Shown here in pieces: positions 1 through 9,428 of a stretch of DNA of 64,000 bases. The notes beneath the pieces are model-generated. The model made no database searches. It was not told where the DNA came from and saw nothing but the letters and a program-made list of their open reading frames with translations. Each line of letters starts with the position of its first letter. Position 1 is the stretch's first letter. The position numbers were made by a program, and so were the translations under genes. Source of the DNA: JANNSO01 sp964485395 (GTDB taxonomy: Bacteria > Spirochaetota > Spirochaetia > Treponematales > UBA12059); the NCBI GenBank assembly GCA_964485395.1, contig CAZAJF010000012.1, positions 33,868-97,867 of the forward strand, in the 5' to 3' direction.

Positions 1-66
1 GCTGAGCGCCCCTACATTCCGCAATTCTATTGACTCTCCGCGCCCGGATGAGTACTTTCCCTTCTC

Positions 67-915
67 ATGACAATCGACGAAACCATCGCGGCTCGAAAAT
101 CCTGCCGCAGCTACGATTCACAGCCTCTTCAGGAACTTCACCGCAAGCAGCTCGAGGCAGCGGTGCTCAGCGACAACATCGACCACTTAGGTCGGTCGCT
201 TGCCCTCAAGCTCATCGACCGGGAGCAATCGTCGCCGGGCGCGACCGAAAAGCTCGGGACCTACGGGGTCATCAAAGGGGCGAATCTGTTCCTGTCGGGA
301 AGTTTTCCGCGCAACGACGAAAAAATAGAGAGCTTCGGCTACGCCTTCGAGAAAATCGTTCTCAAGGCCGCTGAACTGGGTATCGGCAGCTGCTGGCTCG
401 CGGGCACCCTGGACAGGAGCGCTTTTGCCAATGCCCTGGGCCTCAAGGACGACTCCGTGATGCCGGCCATAAGCCCGCTGGGCTACCCCGCAGACAAACG
501 GTTTTTCATGGATAAAGTGTTTCGATTCGCCGCGGCCTCGGACAAGCGCCTCCCATGGAACCAGCTGTTCTCGGACGCAGAGACGGGACTTCCCCTGACT
601 GAGGAAAGCGCGGGATCGTATGCAAAGGCGCTTGAAGCCGTTCGATGGGCTCCTTCGGCCTCCAACAAGCAGCCGTGGCGCGTATCCAGGCTGCATGGAA
701 GCTACCGATTTTTCGTCAAGCGAAATCCAGGTTACGGAAAACCCTTTTCTTTTGACCTGCAGCGCTCGGACATCGGAATCGCGATGTGTCATTTCGAGCT
801 TTCCGCCAAGGCATCCGGTTCGTCCGGTCGTTGGGTTTACGAAGAATCTCCGTTAAAAAAAATTCAGGAAGCCGACTACGTCATAACCTGGGTACCGGAC
901 GGAATTCCAAAATAA
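67..915 (+). CDS. nitroreductase family protein (TM1586-like)
   Basis: Predicted FMN-dependent nitroreductase-fold oxidoreductase of 282 residues, cytoplasmic. The N-terminus has the family signature of an Arg-Lys-Ser-Cys-Arg-like segment (residues 10-15, ARKSCR). Near residue 115 a GIGSCWLAG segment corresponds to the GLGTCWIGG-type loop of the family. The second half (about residues 175-240) begins with RWAPSASNKQPWR, again a nitroreductase-like pattern, so the chain looks like a fused pair of half-domains as in the TM1586-type group. The physiological substrate cannot be told from sequence. The ATG at 67 has no strong ribosome binding site. The gene stands alone, about 100 bp before the ankyrin gene. 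Confidence 0.8.
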   Translation: MTIDETIAARKSCRSYDSQPLQELHRKQLEAAVLSDNIDHLGRSLALKLIDREQSSPGATEKLGTYGVIKGANLFLSGSFPRNDEKIESFGYAFEKIVLKAAELGIGSCWLAGTLDRSAFANALGLKDDSVMPAISPLGYPADKRFFMDKVFRFAAASDKRLPWNQLFSDAETGLPLTEESAGSYAKALEAVRWAPSASNKQPWRVSRLHGSYRFFVKRNPGYGKPFSFDLQRSDIGIAMCHFELSAKASGSSGRWVYEESPLKKIQEADYVITWVPDGIPK

Positions 916-1014
916 CCTTCGCGGCGCTTTGATTTTCGGCGCGTCGGGTTCTATACTGAGTATTGGCGGGAAACGACAACGATAAGTCCTCCGCTTCCCC
1001 CAAGGAGGCATGGA

Positions 1015-3054
1015 ATGAGACGCGCACTCGTCATATTCTTTATAACTGCCATTTCTTTCGAGGTCATGGCCGCCCCGAACCAGGATCTGCTCAAGGCGGT
1101 AAAATCCGGAAACGCGAATGCGGCGACCGCCGCGCTGAATGCCGGCGCGGACGTCAACTTCAAGGACGAGCTTGGCCGCACCCCGCTTTTTTACGCGGCT
1201 GCCCGGGGCAATATCGCGCTCGCCAAACTGCTCGTCGCAAAAAAGGCATCGCCGAATATCATGGACTCAAGCGGTTGGGGGCCGCACGACGTCGCCATCG
1301 ACGCCAATTATCCGGATATGCTGGCTTACTTGGCAAGCGCAGGATTGAATCCCGCATTACTGAAAAAAACCTTGACCACGCCGGACCAGGAAGGCTTCCT
1401 GCCCATCCATGCCACCGCGCGCGAAGGCAGGCTGGCCATGTTCGACCTTCTCCTGAAATACGGCTCGCCGGTGGATCCGGTCAGCAAGGAGGGGTATACG
1501 CCGCTTATCCTCGCCGCCGCCAACGTGGCCGCCGGGGGCGGCCGCGACGCGATGATCGCGCGGCTTGCCGGCTTGGGCGCGGATCTATCGCGGTCCGACA
1601 AGAACGGCCTGACGGCCCTCGATTTCGTCATTCAGGCGGGAAACGAAGCCTTGGCAAAAAAAATAGCGAAAGCTCCCGTGTCGGCATCCACGGCGGCCCG
1701 CGTATACGCCGCAGGCAACATGAACCTCTTTTCGTTTCTGCTGCCTTTCGTCAAGGATCTCGATGCGCCAGGCCCGATGCCCGAAGGCAAGCCGCTGCTC
1801 TTTTTCGTTATGGAAAAAGCCGATATAGCCACGATGAAAACGCTGCTGGCGAGAGGGGCTTCTCCAATGGCTACCCTGCGATTCGGCAGGAACGCGATTC
1901 AATACGCGGCCGCATTGGGCAATCTCGCCGTAGTCAAAACCCTGATAGAGGCTGGAGCTCCTCCCAACAATCCGGACAGGAAAAACGCCGTCGACGCGCC
2001 GTTGTCGCTCGCCGCGGCCGCGGGCAACAGGCCTCTGGCCGAATACCTCCTGTCCGTCGGCGCCCAACTGGATGAGCCGCAAGGGGTGCGGACTCCCTTG
2101 AACGGAGCTATCATGGGCAAACAGCCTGAGATGGTAAGATTCCTCGTGGAACGGGGCGCCAATCCCAACGGAACGGGCGAATCGGGCATCACGGCTCTGA
2201 TGTACGCTATCGATTACCGGGGTAAGGGCGGCGATATCGCGATAATCGGATACCTGCTCGACAAAGGCGCGGACCCGAACGTCGGCGTAAGCGGATTCGG
2301 TTCGGCGGTGGATTGGGCGGACAGGAACCGACGCCCGGAAATCGCCGACTTGCTGGTCTCGCGAGGGGGAATCCGCCTGGTCGCGCCGGGGGGTGGAGTT
2401 TTTATCGCGCCAAAGACCGAACTGCAGGAGAATATCGATCGATTCCACCGGCTGATCGGCTCGAACGACGACGAGGCCTGGAAATCCGCAATAAATAATT
2501 TACCCTCGGTAAACCAGGATCTCGGGGACGGAAAGACGCCGCTCTTCGAGACGGTGAGGTCCGGCAACTTGAGCCGGGTACGCTATCTCGAATCCAAGGA
2601 AGCCGATTTTTCCAGCCTTACGGCGGAAGGCAGGACGATGCTGCACGCCGCTTGCGAATCGGGGAACATGGAGCTGGTAAAGTTCCTCGTGGAGTCGAAG
2701 CGACTGTCGGTCGCAAAAAAAGATTCATCGGGAAAGTCGGCGCTATTCGAGGCCTGCCTTCATCCCGGCATGGTTGAATGGCTCTGCGGCAAGGGCGGCG
2801 ACCCCAGGGAGACGGACGCATCGGGCGGCACGCTGCTGCTTACGGCGGCGGGATTTCCCGGCGATATCGCCAACGGCACCATCGCCTTCCTTATCGCGTC
2901 GGGCGTCGACGTGAACGTCAAGGCGCCCAACGGCCGAAACGCCTTGGACAAAGCCCTGCTCATGAACAACGAGCAAGGCGCCGAGCTGCTCAGGAAAGCG
3001 GGAGCCGTTCAGAGCGCTCCGGGCACGACGCCGGGCCCCAGAAAACGCCCATAA
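1015..3054 (+). CDS. exported ankyrin-repeat protein
   Basis: A 679-residue protein with an N-terminal signal peptide (hydrophobic residues 5-19, cleavage likely after VMA at about 20), then ankyrin repeats almost throughout. Recurrent segments such as GADVNFKDELGRTPLFYAA, GADPNVG and GVDVNVKAPNGRNALDKAL give a spacing of about 33 residues. Ankyrin arrays bind other proteins, and no catalytic domain is visible. The signal peptide suggests periplasmic or surface location. The start is chosen because AAGGAGG at about 1002-1008 precedes it by seven bases; the ATG six bases earlier runs into a stop after two codons. A proline-rich tail (about residues 670-679) follows the last repeat. Confidence 0.9.
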   Translation: MRRALVIFFITAISFEVMAAPNQDLLKAVKSGNANAATAALNAGADVNFKDELGRTPLFYAAARGNIALAKLLVAKKASPNIMDSSGWGPHDVAIDANYPDMLAYLASAGLNPALLKKTLTTPDQEGFLPIHATAREGRLAMFDLLLKYGSPVDPVSKEGYTPLILAAANVAAGGGRDAMIARLAGLGADLSRSDKNGLTALDFVIQAGNEALAKKIAKAPVSASTAARVYAAGNMNLFSFLLPFVKDLDAPGPMPEGKPLLFFVMEKADIATMKTLLARGASPMATLRFGRNAIQYAAALGNLAVVKTLIEAGAPPNNPDRKNAVDAPLSLAAAAGNRPLAEYLLSVGAQLDEPQGVRTPLNGAIMGKQPEMVRFLVERGANPNGTGESGITALMYAIDYRGKGGDIAIIGYLLDKGADPNVGVSGFGSAVDWADRNRRPEIADLLVSRGGIRLVAPGGGVFIAPKTELQENIDRFHRLIGSNDDEAWKSAINNLPSVNQDLGDGKTPLFETVRSGNLSRVRYLESKEADFSSLTAEGRTMLHAACESGNMELVKFLVESKRLSVAKKDSSGKSALFEACLHPGMVEWLCGKGGDPRETDASGGTLLLTAAGFPGDIANGTIAFLIASGVDVNVKAPNGRNALDKALLMNNEQGAELLRKAGAVQSAPGTTPGPRKRP

Positions 3055-3078
3055 AACAGGCGCGCCCTGGGAACGAGG

Positions 3079-4206
3079 CTACTGCGCCTGGAATCGGTGG
3101 AAATAGCGGACTTCGGCTCCGTCCACCAGCTTGGTGTGCTTGGCGCCGGTCCGGCTCCATGACTTGCCGAAATCCTCGCGGTCCACGACGAAGCATATGT
3201 TCCATCCGGCGAACTTCTTGGGAAGGTCCGCGAGCCTGGCGTACAGGGCGTTGGATTCCTCGGGCGAGCCCAGGCGCTTGCCGTAGGGAGGATCCGCGAA
3301 CAGGAAGCCTTTCTCGGCGAGCGGGGTCGCGTCCTCGGCCTTGGAGGAAAAAAACTTTATCTTCGTCGCGACGCCGGCGGTACCCGCGTTGGCCACGGCC
3401 GCCTTGACGGTGCTCGCGTCCGCGTCGGATCCAGCTATATAAACTTCACGATCCATCTGGATCTTGGCCTGCGCGCGGTCTTTTTCTTCCTTCATGTGCA
3501 GGATGTTTCCGATGGGCATGGTTTCCCAGGTAAAGTGGCGCTTAAGGCCCGGGGCGATATCCAGGGCATACAGGGCAGCCTCGATGGGTATGGTGCCCGA
3601 GCCGCAGAACAGATCGTGCAGCGGAAAGGAGCGTTTCCAACCGGCCATGAAAAGGAGCGCGGCCGCGAGGCTTTCCTTCAGCGGCGCCTCCGTGGGAAGC
3701 CGTCGGTATCCGCGGCGGGACAGGGCGTCTCCGGACAGGTCCACCTCGACGGTGGCCTGATCGGCCTCGATGCGCACGCGCGCCGTTACCTGCGCCCCGG
3801 TGGCGGCGGGTCGGCCCAGCTTATAAGCCTGCGCGATCCGCTCGTACGCGGCCTTCTGCACCATAGCCTGCACGGTGCTCTGCGAATCTATCTTGGAGCG
3901 GTTGCAGCGGGCTTTCTCGATGACGATGCTGTCCGTTTTCGCGGCGAGGCGTTCCCAGGGCAAGGCGAGAGCGCCCTCGAACAGCTCGTCGAAATCGGCC
4001 GCGGGAAAAGAGCCGAACTGGAGGAACAGCCTGTCGGCGGTTCTAAGGTTTACGAGGGCGCGGGCGATTTCCCGGGAATCGGCGTTGAAATAAACGCGGC
4101 CGGCCGAGCGTTCGGTGGCTTTCATGCCCAGGAGCTCTATCTCGTGGGCCAGTACGCGCTCGGCGCCGACGACGCACGAAGCGGAAAGATACAGTGAATC
4201 ATTCAT
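3079..4206 (-). CDS. THUMP-domain class I rRNA methyltransferase (RlmL N-terminal type)
   Basis: Predicted SAM-dependent RNA guanine-N2 methyltransferase of the family formerly called N6-adenine-specific DNA methylase (COG0116); likely target 23S rRNA, by analogy with the N-terminal half of RlmL. The first 160 or so residues match a THUMP RNA-binding region. The SAM site is DLFCGSGTIPIEAA and the catalytic loop is FADPPYGKRLG (the NPPY-like motif, here DPPY). Length of about 375 residues fits the single-domain bacterial members. The ATG at 4206 is preferred to a GTG at 4248 because homology-like sequence begins at MNDSLYLSA. It is divergent from the HD-GYP gene, with about 110 bp between them. 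Confidence 0.88.
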   Translation of the reverse strand: MNDSLYLSASCVVGAERVLAHEIELLGMKATERSAGRVYFNADSREIARALVNLRTADRLFLQFGSFPAADFDELFEGALALPWERLAAKTDSIVIEKARCNRSKIDSQSTVQAMVQKAAYERIAQAYKLGRPAATGAQVTARVRIEADQATVEVDLSGDALSRRGYRRLPTEAPLKESLAAALLFMAGWKRSFPLHDLFCGSGTIPIEAALYALDIAPGLKRHFTWETMPIGNILHMKEEKDRAQAKIQMDREVYIAGSDADASTVKAAVANAGTAGVATKIKFFSSKAEDATPLAEKGFLFADPPYGKRLGSPEESNALYARLADLPKKFAGWNICFVVDREDFGKSWSRTGAKHTKLVDGAEVRYFHRFQAQ

Positions 4207-4268
4207 ACCTATACTATGCACTTTGCTGGGAAATTTCGCAATAGGCACGGTTTCCTCATTGCGAATAC

Positions 4269-4297
4269 TTGCGTTTGCGGTTCAGAACCCTTATTAT
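4269..4297 (+). promoter_or_regulatory. sigma70-type promoter of the HD-GYP gene
   Basis: TTGCGT (4269-4274), 17-base spacer, TATTAT (4292-4297). The predicted start near 4304 gives a short 5' leader before the CAGGAAACC ribosome binding region and the ATG at 4320. Confidence 0.6.
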
Positions 4298-4319
4298 ATG
4301 AAATGAGCGTCAGGAAACC

Positions 4320-6125
4320 ATGAATATTGCACCACAAAATATACTCCTCTCGATAGCACCCTATCTGATCGCTCTTTTTACCTGCGTCGGCATCGGCGGA
4401 GCGGCCGTCGCCAATGCGGGAGTCCGCAAGGACAGCCGCCTGTTCGCCGCACTCGTCTTTACCGAGACAGCCCATATCATCTGCTTTCTTTTCGAGCTTA
4501 TTTCACCCTCGCTGGATTCCAAGCTGTTTTGGGACGGCGTGCAGTGGGTCATTACCCTGGCCATCGCCTTCCACACCCTGAGCTTTTCCCGAGCCTATAT
4601 AAAAACCGAGAAAAAACACGACACGACGTTCATTGCCGTAACCATCGCCACCGTAATTTTCGGCGGAGCTCTCATCGCGGGATTCGTATTCCTCAAAATC
4701 GATCCCTCATTGCACAGCGTGGACGCATCCGTTCCCTTCGGCGAACTGGAATACCCGTTTTCGCCGATCATGATTGCCGCGTTCTGCTTTATTTTCACCG
4801 TCCTGGGAATCTCAATAGCCAGGGTGATTATCTATATATTCAAGTCGAGAGACAGTTTCAGGCGAGGCGCATGGTTCATAACCGTGGGCCTGCTCACCTC
4901 GATCCTCGGCAGCTCGCTTGCCCTTTTCGGGGTGGGCATGTTCGGCCACAGGAATTCGCTGCCGCTCTGGTTCGCGGCCGGTAATATAATTATTGCATAC
5001 GGCCTGTTCAACGAGAACCATTTCGGCTTCATAACCGTGGCCCGCAGGTCGGTCATGGATACGATGATGGACCCGGTATTCGTGCTTACCGCCAATGACA
5101 TCATCGCTGACTGCAACATCGCGGCCTGCTCGCTCGTGGGCAGGAAGAAGGATTCGCTGATCGGCAGTTCCGCGAGAATGCATTTCGCGAAGTGGCCTGG
5201 GGCGGCGAACGCGGCGCTGGACTTCCCCGAAGCCGAGACGGAAATGGACATCGATACCGACACGCGGTTGCGGAGCTACAGGATAAGCGTCGTCTCGGGC
5301 AAATACTCCATACGAAAAAAATCATGGAAAGTCGTGGTGTTCAACGAGATTACCGGCGTAAAGATGCTCACGCAGGAGCTCTCGGGCATCAACGAGACCT
5401 TGGAAGCCAAGGTCCGGGAGCGGACGCTCTTATTGCAGGACGAGATCGTCCGACGCAGCGACGCGGAAGAAAAGCTCCGCGAAATGAACAAGGAAATATC
5501 CAAGACCCAGCGAGAGGTTCTCCTCACCCTCTCCGAGGTGGTGGAAAGCCGAAGCAAGGAAACCGCCCACCACGTTACCCGCGTCGCGGAATTCGCCAAG
5601 ATACTCGCGCACGCCTATGGCCTGTCCGCGGAAGAGGTGGAGATGGTCGGGGCCGCCGCGCCCATGCACGACGTCGGAAAGATATCCATTCCCGACTCGA
5701 TCCTCTGCAAGCCCGGCATACTGACGCCGGACGAGCGCGAGACCATGAAGCACCACACGGTCGTGGGTTATGAAATACTCCGGTCCTCGGAAAACCCGCT
5801 CTTTCGCGCGGCTGCGGTCATCGCGCTCGAGCATCACGAACGCTGGGACGGTAAGGGCTACCCGCTGGGAAAATCGGGAAAGACGATAGCGCTGACGGGC
5901 AGGATCGTGGCGATCTGCGACGTTTTCGACGCGCTGGCGTTCAAGCGCTCGTATAAACCCGCTTGGCCCATGGAAAAAGTACTGGAGCAATTCAAGCTGG
6001 ACCGGGGAACGGCCTTCGATCCCGAGCTCATCGACCTTTTATTCGCCAACATGGAAAAGTTCATGGATATTAAAAAAACATATCAAGAACCGGAAGACAT
6101 ACCTTTCTTCGAACCGACTGCCTAG
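4320..6125 (+). CDS. membrane receptor with HD-GYP c-di-GMP phosphodiesterase domain
   Basis: A 601-residue signalling protein. Residues 1-235 hold about seven membrane spans resembling the 7TM N-terminus found on histidine kinases. A PAS-like segment follows (about 240-350, starting at the RRSVMDTMMDPVFVLTANDIIADCN segment), then a coiled coil (about 355-400), then an HD-GYP domain. The metal site is H450-D451 in MHDVGK, a further HHERWDGKGYP segment follows, and the GYP triplet is G513-Y514-P515. All the residues expected of an active c-di-GMP hydrolase are present. By family knowledge it turns a membrane or PAS signal into lowered c-di-GMP. It is monocistronic and preceded by a good promoter. 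Confidence 0.9.
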   Translation: MNIAPQNILLSIAPYLIALFTCVGIGGAAVANAGVRKDSRLFAALVFTETAHIICFLFELISPSLDSKLFWDGVQWVITLAIAFHTLSFSRAYIKTEKKHDTTFIAVTIATVIFGGALIAGFVFLKIDPSLHSVDASVPFGELEYPFSPIMIAAFCFIFTVLGISIARVIIYIFKSRDSFRRGAWFITVGLLTSILGSSLALFGVGMFGHRNSLPLWFAAGNIIIAYGLFNENHFGFITVARRSVMDTMMDPVFVLTANDIIADCNIAACSLVGRKKDSLIGSSARMHFAKWPGAANAALDFPEAETEMDIDTDTRLRSYRISVVSGKYSIRKKSWKVVVFNEITGVKMLTQELSGINETLEAKVRERTLLLQDEIVRRSDAEEKLREMNKEISKTQREVLLTLSEVVESRSKETAHHVTRVAEFAKILAHAYGLSAEEVEMVGAAAPMHDVGKISIPDSILCKPGILTPDERETMKHHTVVGYEILRSSENPLFRAAAVIALEHHERWDGKGYPLGKSGKTIALTGRIVAICDVFDALAFKRSYKPAWPMEKVLEQFKLDRGTAFDPELIDLLFANMEKFMDIKKTYQEPEDIPFFEPTA

Positions 6126-6144
6126 GAGCAGGGAAAAAGATCCG

Positions 6145-6579
6145 CTATGGCTCCAATTTCCCTTTCCAGTTCACGATACCCCCGAAATCGGAAACGTTCC
6201 TGTAGCCCATACCACGCAAAGTCTCGAGCGCCAGCGCGCTCCGACGGCCGGATCTGCAATATACGACTATCGGCTTGTCTTTGTCGGATTCCTTGAAAAC
6301 GCCCTCAATCTCGTCGTACGGCAATAAAACCGCTCCGGGGATATGTCCCTGCTCGAATTCCTCGGCCGTCCTCACGTCCAGGAGCAGCAGCGTTCCTGGA
6401 TCACGCTCCAGCAAGGTTGCCAAACGTTCATAACCGATACCCGCATCCAGCAAGAGAGCGTCCTTTGCCGAGGTTCGTTCGTCTCCCGTCTTGTCGATGC
6501 AGGAACCCATCGCAAAGAAAATAAAAAGCGCGCCTAAAAGCAGCATAATTGTTCCATGGGGTCGGATCGGGTTTGACAT
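6145..6579 (-). CDS. rhodanese-domain lipoprotein
   Basis: A small exported protein of about 144 residues from the chosen start. It has a hydrophobic signal with a lipobox-like end (AMGSC, Cys27), then a linker, then one rhodanese domain. The active-site loop is YCRSGRR, the Cys-x4-Arg loop of single-domain rhodaneses, so it is probably competent in sulfur transfer or persulfide binding. The start at 6579 is preferred because GGAGG (6589-6593 on the complement) lies nine bases upstream; the ATG at 6585 is only three bases away, and one at 6636 has no site. Location is predicted as periplasmic, anchored to a membrane. Confidence 0.85.
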   Translation of the reverse strand: MSNPIRPHGTIMLLLGALFIFFAMGSCIDKTGDERTSAKDALLLDAGIGYERLATLLERDPGTLLLLDVRTAEEFEQGHIPGAVLLPYDEIEGVFKESDKDKPIVVYCRSGRRSALALETLRGMGYRNVSDFGGIVNWKGKLEP

Positions 6580-6676
6580 TTGCATAGTCCTCCATGATGA
6601 TTTCCTAAAACGCTTATTCAGAATATACTGAGCCATACCGTAGAAACAAAGGTTTTTGAACCTGAAAAGAGGAAGT

Positions 6677-7492
6677 ATGACCGACGGGCATGTGCATATC
6701 GAACGGGGTCCCTATGATTACGAATGGATCATGAAATTCGCAGAAATGGCCGCAGAAAGAAACATCGATGAAATACATCTCCTGGAACACTCGCACCGGT
6801 TCCTCGATTTTTCATCCCTCTACGAATCCGTTTCCTCATACGACGCCTACCAGCACGACTGGCTCACAAAAAAAAAGACACGAAGTCTAGACGAGTACCT
6901 AGACTTCGTGCGGAAGATGAAAAAAAGAAACTTTCCGGTACGGATACGGTGGGGACTGGAAGTCTGCTACATTCCGGGAAAAGAAGCGCTGATAAAAAAA
7001 TTAACAAGCGACGACGCCTTTGATTTCGTTACGGGAGCGGTTCACTGGATAGGCGATTGGGGCTTTGACCATACCGCATCCTCCTGGGCAGGCAAGGACA
7101 TAGACTCGGTCTATGAAAACTACTACGCCACGATGACTGGGCTTGCGTGCTCAGGCCTGTTCGATATCTTGGCCCATCCGGATTCCATCAAGTGCTTCGG
7201 TCACATCCCTTCCGTCGACATGGACGCCATCTATCGTAAACTTTCCGAATCGCTAAAAAAGAACAGCATTACGGCGGAGATAAGCGCCGGGCTTTACAAT
7301 AACTACGGGCATCTGGAAATAGGCCCGAACCCCCGTTTACTGAAAACCCTGCAAGAGCACCAGATTAATCTCATCGCGGCATCCGATGCCCATAATCCCG
7401 GGGACACAGGAAAAAACATCGCGGCATGCTACGATTTAATGGCCGGGAGAAAGGCGCGGCATCACGGGACGCCCGTAACGCCGCGCAAATAA
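6677..7492 (+). CDS. PHP-domain phosphatase (histidinol-phosphatase-like)
   Basis: A 271-residue PHP hydrolase. The metal-binding motifs are visible: DGHVH near the N-terminus, LLEHSHR at about residue 37, GLEVCY at about 95, GAVHWIG at about 118, LAHPD at about 165 and ASDAHN at about 235. This order matches HisK-type histidinol-phosphate phosphatases. No other histidine biosynthesis gene is nearby, so the substrate may differ. The ATG at 6677 (GAGG at 6669-6672) gives an N-terminus starting MTDGHVH; an upstream TTG at 6656 is unlikely. Confidence 0.82.
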   Translation: MTDGHVHIERGPYDYEWIMKFAEMAAERNIDEIHLLEHSHRFLDFSSLYESVSSYDAYQHDWLTKKKTRSLDEYLDFVRKMKKRNFPVRIRWGLEVCYIPGKEALIKKLTSDDAFDFVTGAVHWIGDWGFDHTASSWAGKDIDSVYENYYATMTGLACSGLFDILAHPDSIKCFGHIPSVDMDAIYRKLSESLKKNSITAEISAGLYNNYGHLEIGPNPRLLKTLQEHQINLIAASDAHNPGDTGKNIAACYDLMAGRKARHHGTPVTPRK

Positions 7493-7525
7493 AAGATCAC
7501 TGAAAATATCGGCGGCTCGAGCGGC

Positions 7526-9292
7526 CTAGGCTTCCGGATCCTTCTTTCCGAGCCCCGGCAGCGCGATGCCCAGAGTCGTGCACACGGCAAGCATCTTGCT
7601 TATGAACGCTGCGAGCGTCTCGGTAAAATCCGCTTTCCCGTCGCCCGTCTGGATAATCTTCAGCTCATCGGGTTTGGGAAGCGCGGACGCTATTTCCGGC
7701 AGGCGCTCGATCAACTCGTTCACGAGCAGCTTGTCTCCAATGAGGTTTTCTATTTCGCGCCTCTGGCGATCTATCCTGACACCGGCTTCTTCCTGCAGAT
7801 TGGCCGCGAGGTTCCGCTTTTCGGCCATCTCCAGCTCGAAACCGCGCGACATTCGCTCGCGGGCGAGGTTCGCCTCGAGGGACGCCGCCTGGAGCCTGTC
7901 GTTTACCGCCTGCACGATTCCCTGGAATTCCAGCTGGGTCTTCTTGAGATCGTTCTCGGCCAGGATCTCCTGCTGCTTCAGCTCGATCGTGCGGAGCAGT
8001 AGCCTCGTATCCTCGGCCGACTTGTGCGCGGCCTGCTCGGTCGCGAAGCTTATGGAACGCTTCTGCGCTTCCAGTCCGAGGGAAGCCTCTTCCGCGTCTT
8101 TGCGGTCCTGATTCTGGAGAACCTCCAACTCCCGCTTCAACTGCAGTTCCTGATCTTTGGCAAGGAGGCGTTCACGCGATTCTATTTCCGCTACCTGCGT
8201 CTTTTCCTCCAGGCGAAGCACCTGCTGCCGTGAATTCTGCATCTGTTGGCAACGGGCAGATTCTTCGTTGAGCCTGAGTTCCTGCGCCTCGGTTTCCTTT
8301 TTTTGCTTGATTCGCTCGATTTCCACGTTGGTCTCGGCTTCGCGGATCTCCACCTGCCTGCGCGTTTCAAGTTCCTTGATGTTGATCTCGTCCTGGGATT
8401 CCAGATAGCTGATGCGCGCGGCTTTTGCCTGCTGATAGCGGAAAGGGCTTTGCAGGTCCTTCCATAAAGTCTGGGAGCAGACGATGGCCTCCCGGATCTG
8501 TACCGTAATTATCATGATGCCTAGGCCTTCGTACCGAGTCTTGCCGTCAGACTGCTGTTCCTCCGTAACCGCCTTGAGCCGCGTGGTCAGCTCGCTGATT
8601 ATGGGAGCCTTGTCGGTCAGGACTTCTTCCACGCTCATGGTCGCGATCTTGTCCTTGATGGCTGCTTCCGCCTGCTCGCGAAGTTGGGCGTTCACGATGG
8701 CAAGCGGATCCCGTCGGTCGGAAAAATCGATCTTGCGGTAGGCCACCGAAATATCCTCAATCTGCCACTGCACGTAGGCGAGCACGTTGATGCCCTGCTT
8801 CTCGCGCGATATGCAATTGGCGACGACTCCGATGGTCTGGATGGACGCGGGAATCACCTGAAAGGAATCCTTGGCGGGAATATAGCGGAACGATATGCCC
8901 AGCCCCATCGTAACGGGTTCCTTTCTGTTGATACGGGTATGCACGACATATACGTTCGGAGGAACGATCATCCGCCGCCACAGCCAGAAACCGGTTTCTC
9001 GGATATTGATAGGTTCCTTTTCCATGAGGAGCTGTTCCGAAGTCTTGATGGAAGAGACGGGAATCGGCGCGGAAGGAGCCCGCTTCGCCTTCATCATTCG
9101 CATGGGGGAAGGAGCGGACGGCATATCCATCTCCACTCCGGCGCCCGCGCCGCCGTTCGCCTCCTCTTTGGAATAATAACTTTTTTTCTCGTCGCTCTCT
9201 TCCACATCCATGAGCAAATCGGCAGGTTCAGCCTCGGGAGCGGGCATCGCCTGCTGGGCCATGAAAACATCCATAGCAGATTTATTTTCCAC
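7526..9292 (-). CDS. SPFH (band 7) domain protein with long coiled coil
   Basis: A 588-residue protein with three parts. Residues 1-95 are low-complexity, acidic and Met/Pro/Ala-rich. Residues about 96-290 form an SPFH/band-7 domain (GFWLWRRMIVPPNVYVVHTRI onward, with the AQLREQAEAAIKDKIATMSVEEVL helix typical of the family). Residues about 290-530 are a charged coiled coil rich in Glu, Lys, Arg and Gln, as in flotillins. No membrane span or signal peptide is seen, so membrane contact would have to be peripheral. It starts with GTG at 9292, six bases after AAGGAG. Function is unknown beyond scaffold-type roles of the superfamily. Confidence 0.82.
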   Translation of the reverse strand: MENKSAMDVFMAQQAMPAPEAEPADLLMDVEESDEKKSYYSKEEANGGAGAGVEMDMPSAPSPMRMMKAKRAPSAPIPVSSIKTSEQLLMEKEPINIRETGFWLWRRMIVPPNVYVVHTRINRKEPVTMGLGISFRYIPAKDSFQVIPASIQTIGVVANCISREKQGINVLAYVQWQIEDISVAYRKIDFSDRRDPLAIVNAQLREQAEAAIKDKIATMSVEEVLTDKAPIISELTTRLKAVTEEQQSDGKTRYEGLGIMIITVQIREAIVCSQTLWKDLQSPFRYQQAKAARISYLESQDEINIKELETRRQVEIREAETNVEIERIKQKKETEAQELRLNEESARCQQMQNSRQQVLRLEEKTQVAEIESRERLLAKDQELQLKRELEVLQNQDRKDAEEASLGLEAQKRSISFATEQAAHKSAEDTRLLLRTIELKQQEILAENDLKKTQLEFQGIVQAVNDRLQAASLEANLARERMSRGFELEMAEKRNLAANLQEEAGVRIDRQRREIENLIGDKLLVNELIERLPEIASALPKPDELKIIQTGDGKADFTETLAAFISKMLAVCTTLGIALPGLGKKDPEA

Positions 9293-9428
9293 CGTCGTCT
9301 CCTTCTGGCGCGATTATCTCCGGCGTCAGATTATCAGTATTGTTCGGAAGCCGGCGCTTTGCAAGAAAAAATCGCTGGCAAATCCCGTCCTGCGGGCGTA
9401 TCATGGTGGCATATTTTGGAGGCCTACG

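Noticed and set aside
963..2075. A 370-codon plus-strand open frame overlapping the ankyrin gene
   Set aside because: It is a shifted-frame shadow of the GC-rich ankyrin repeats, with Arg/Gly-rich composition and no domain.
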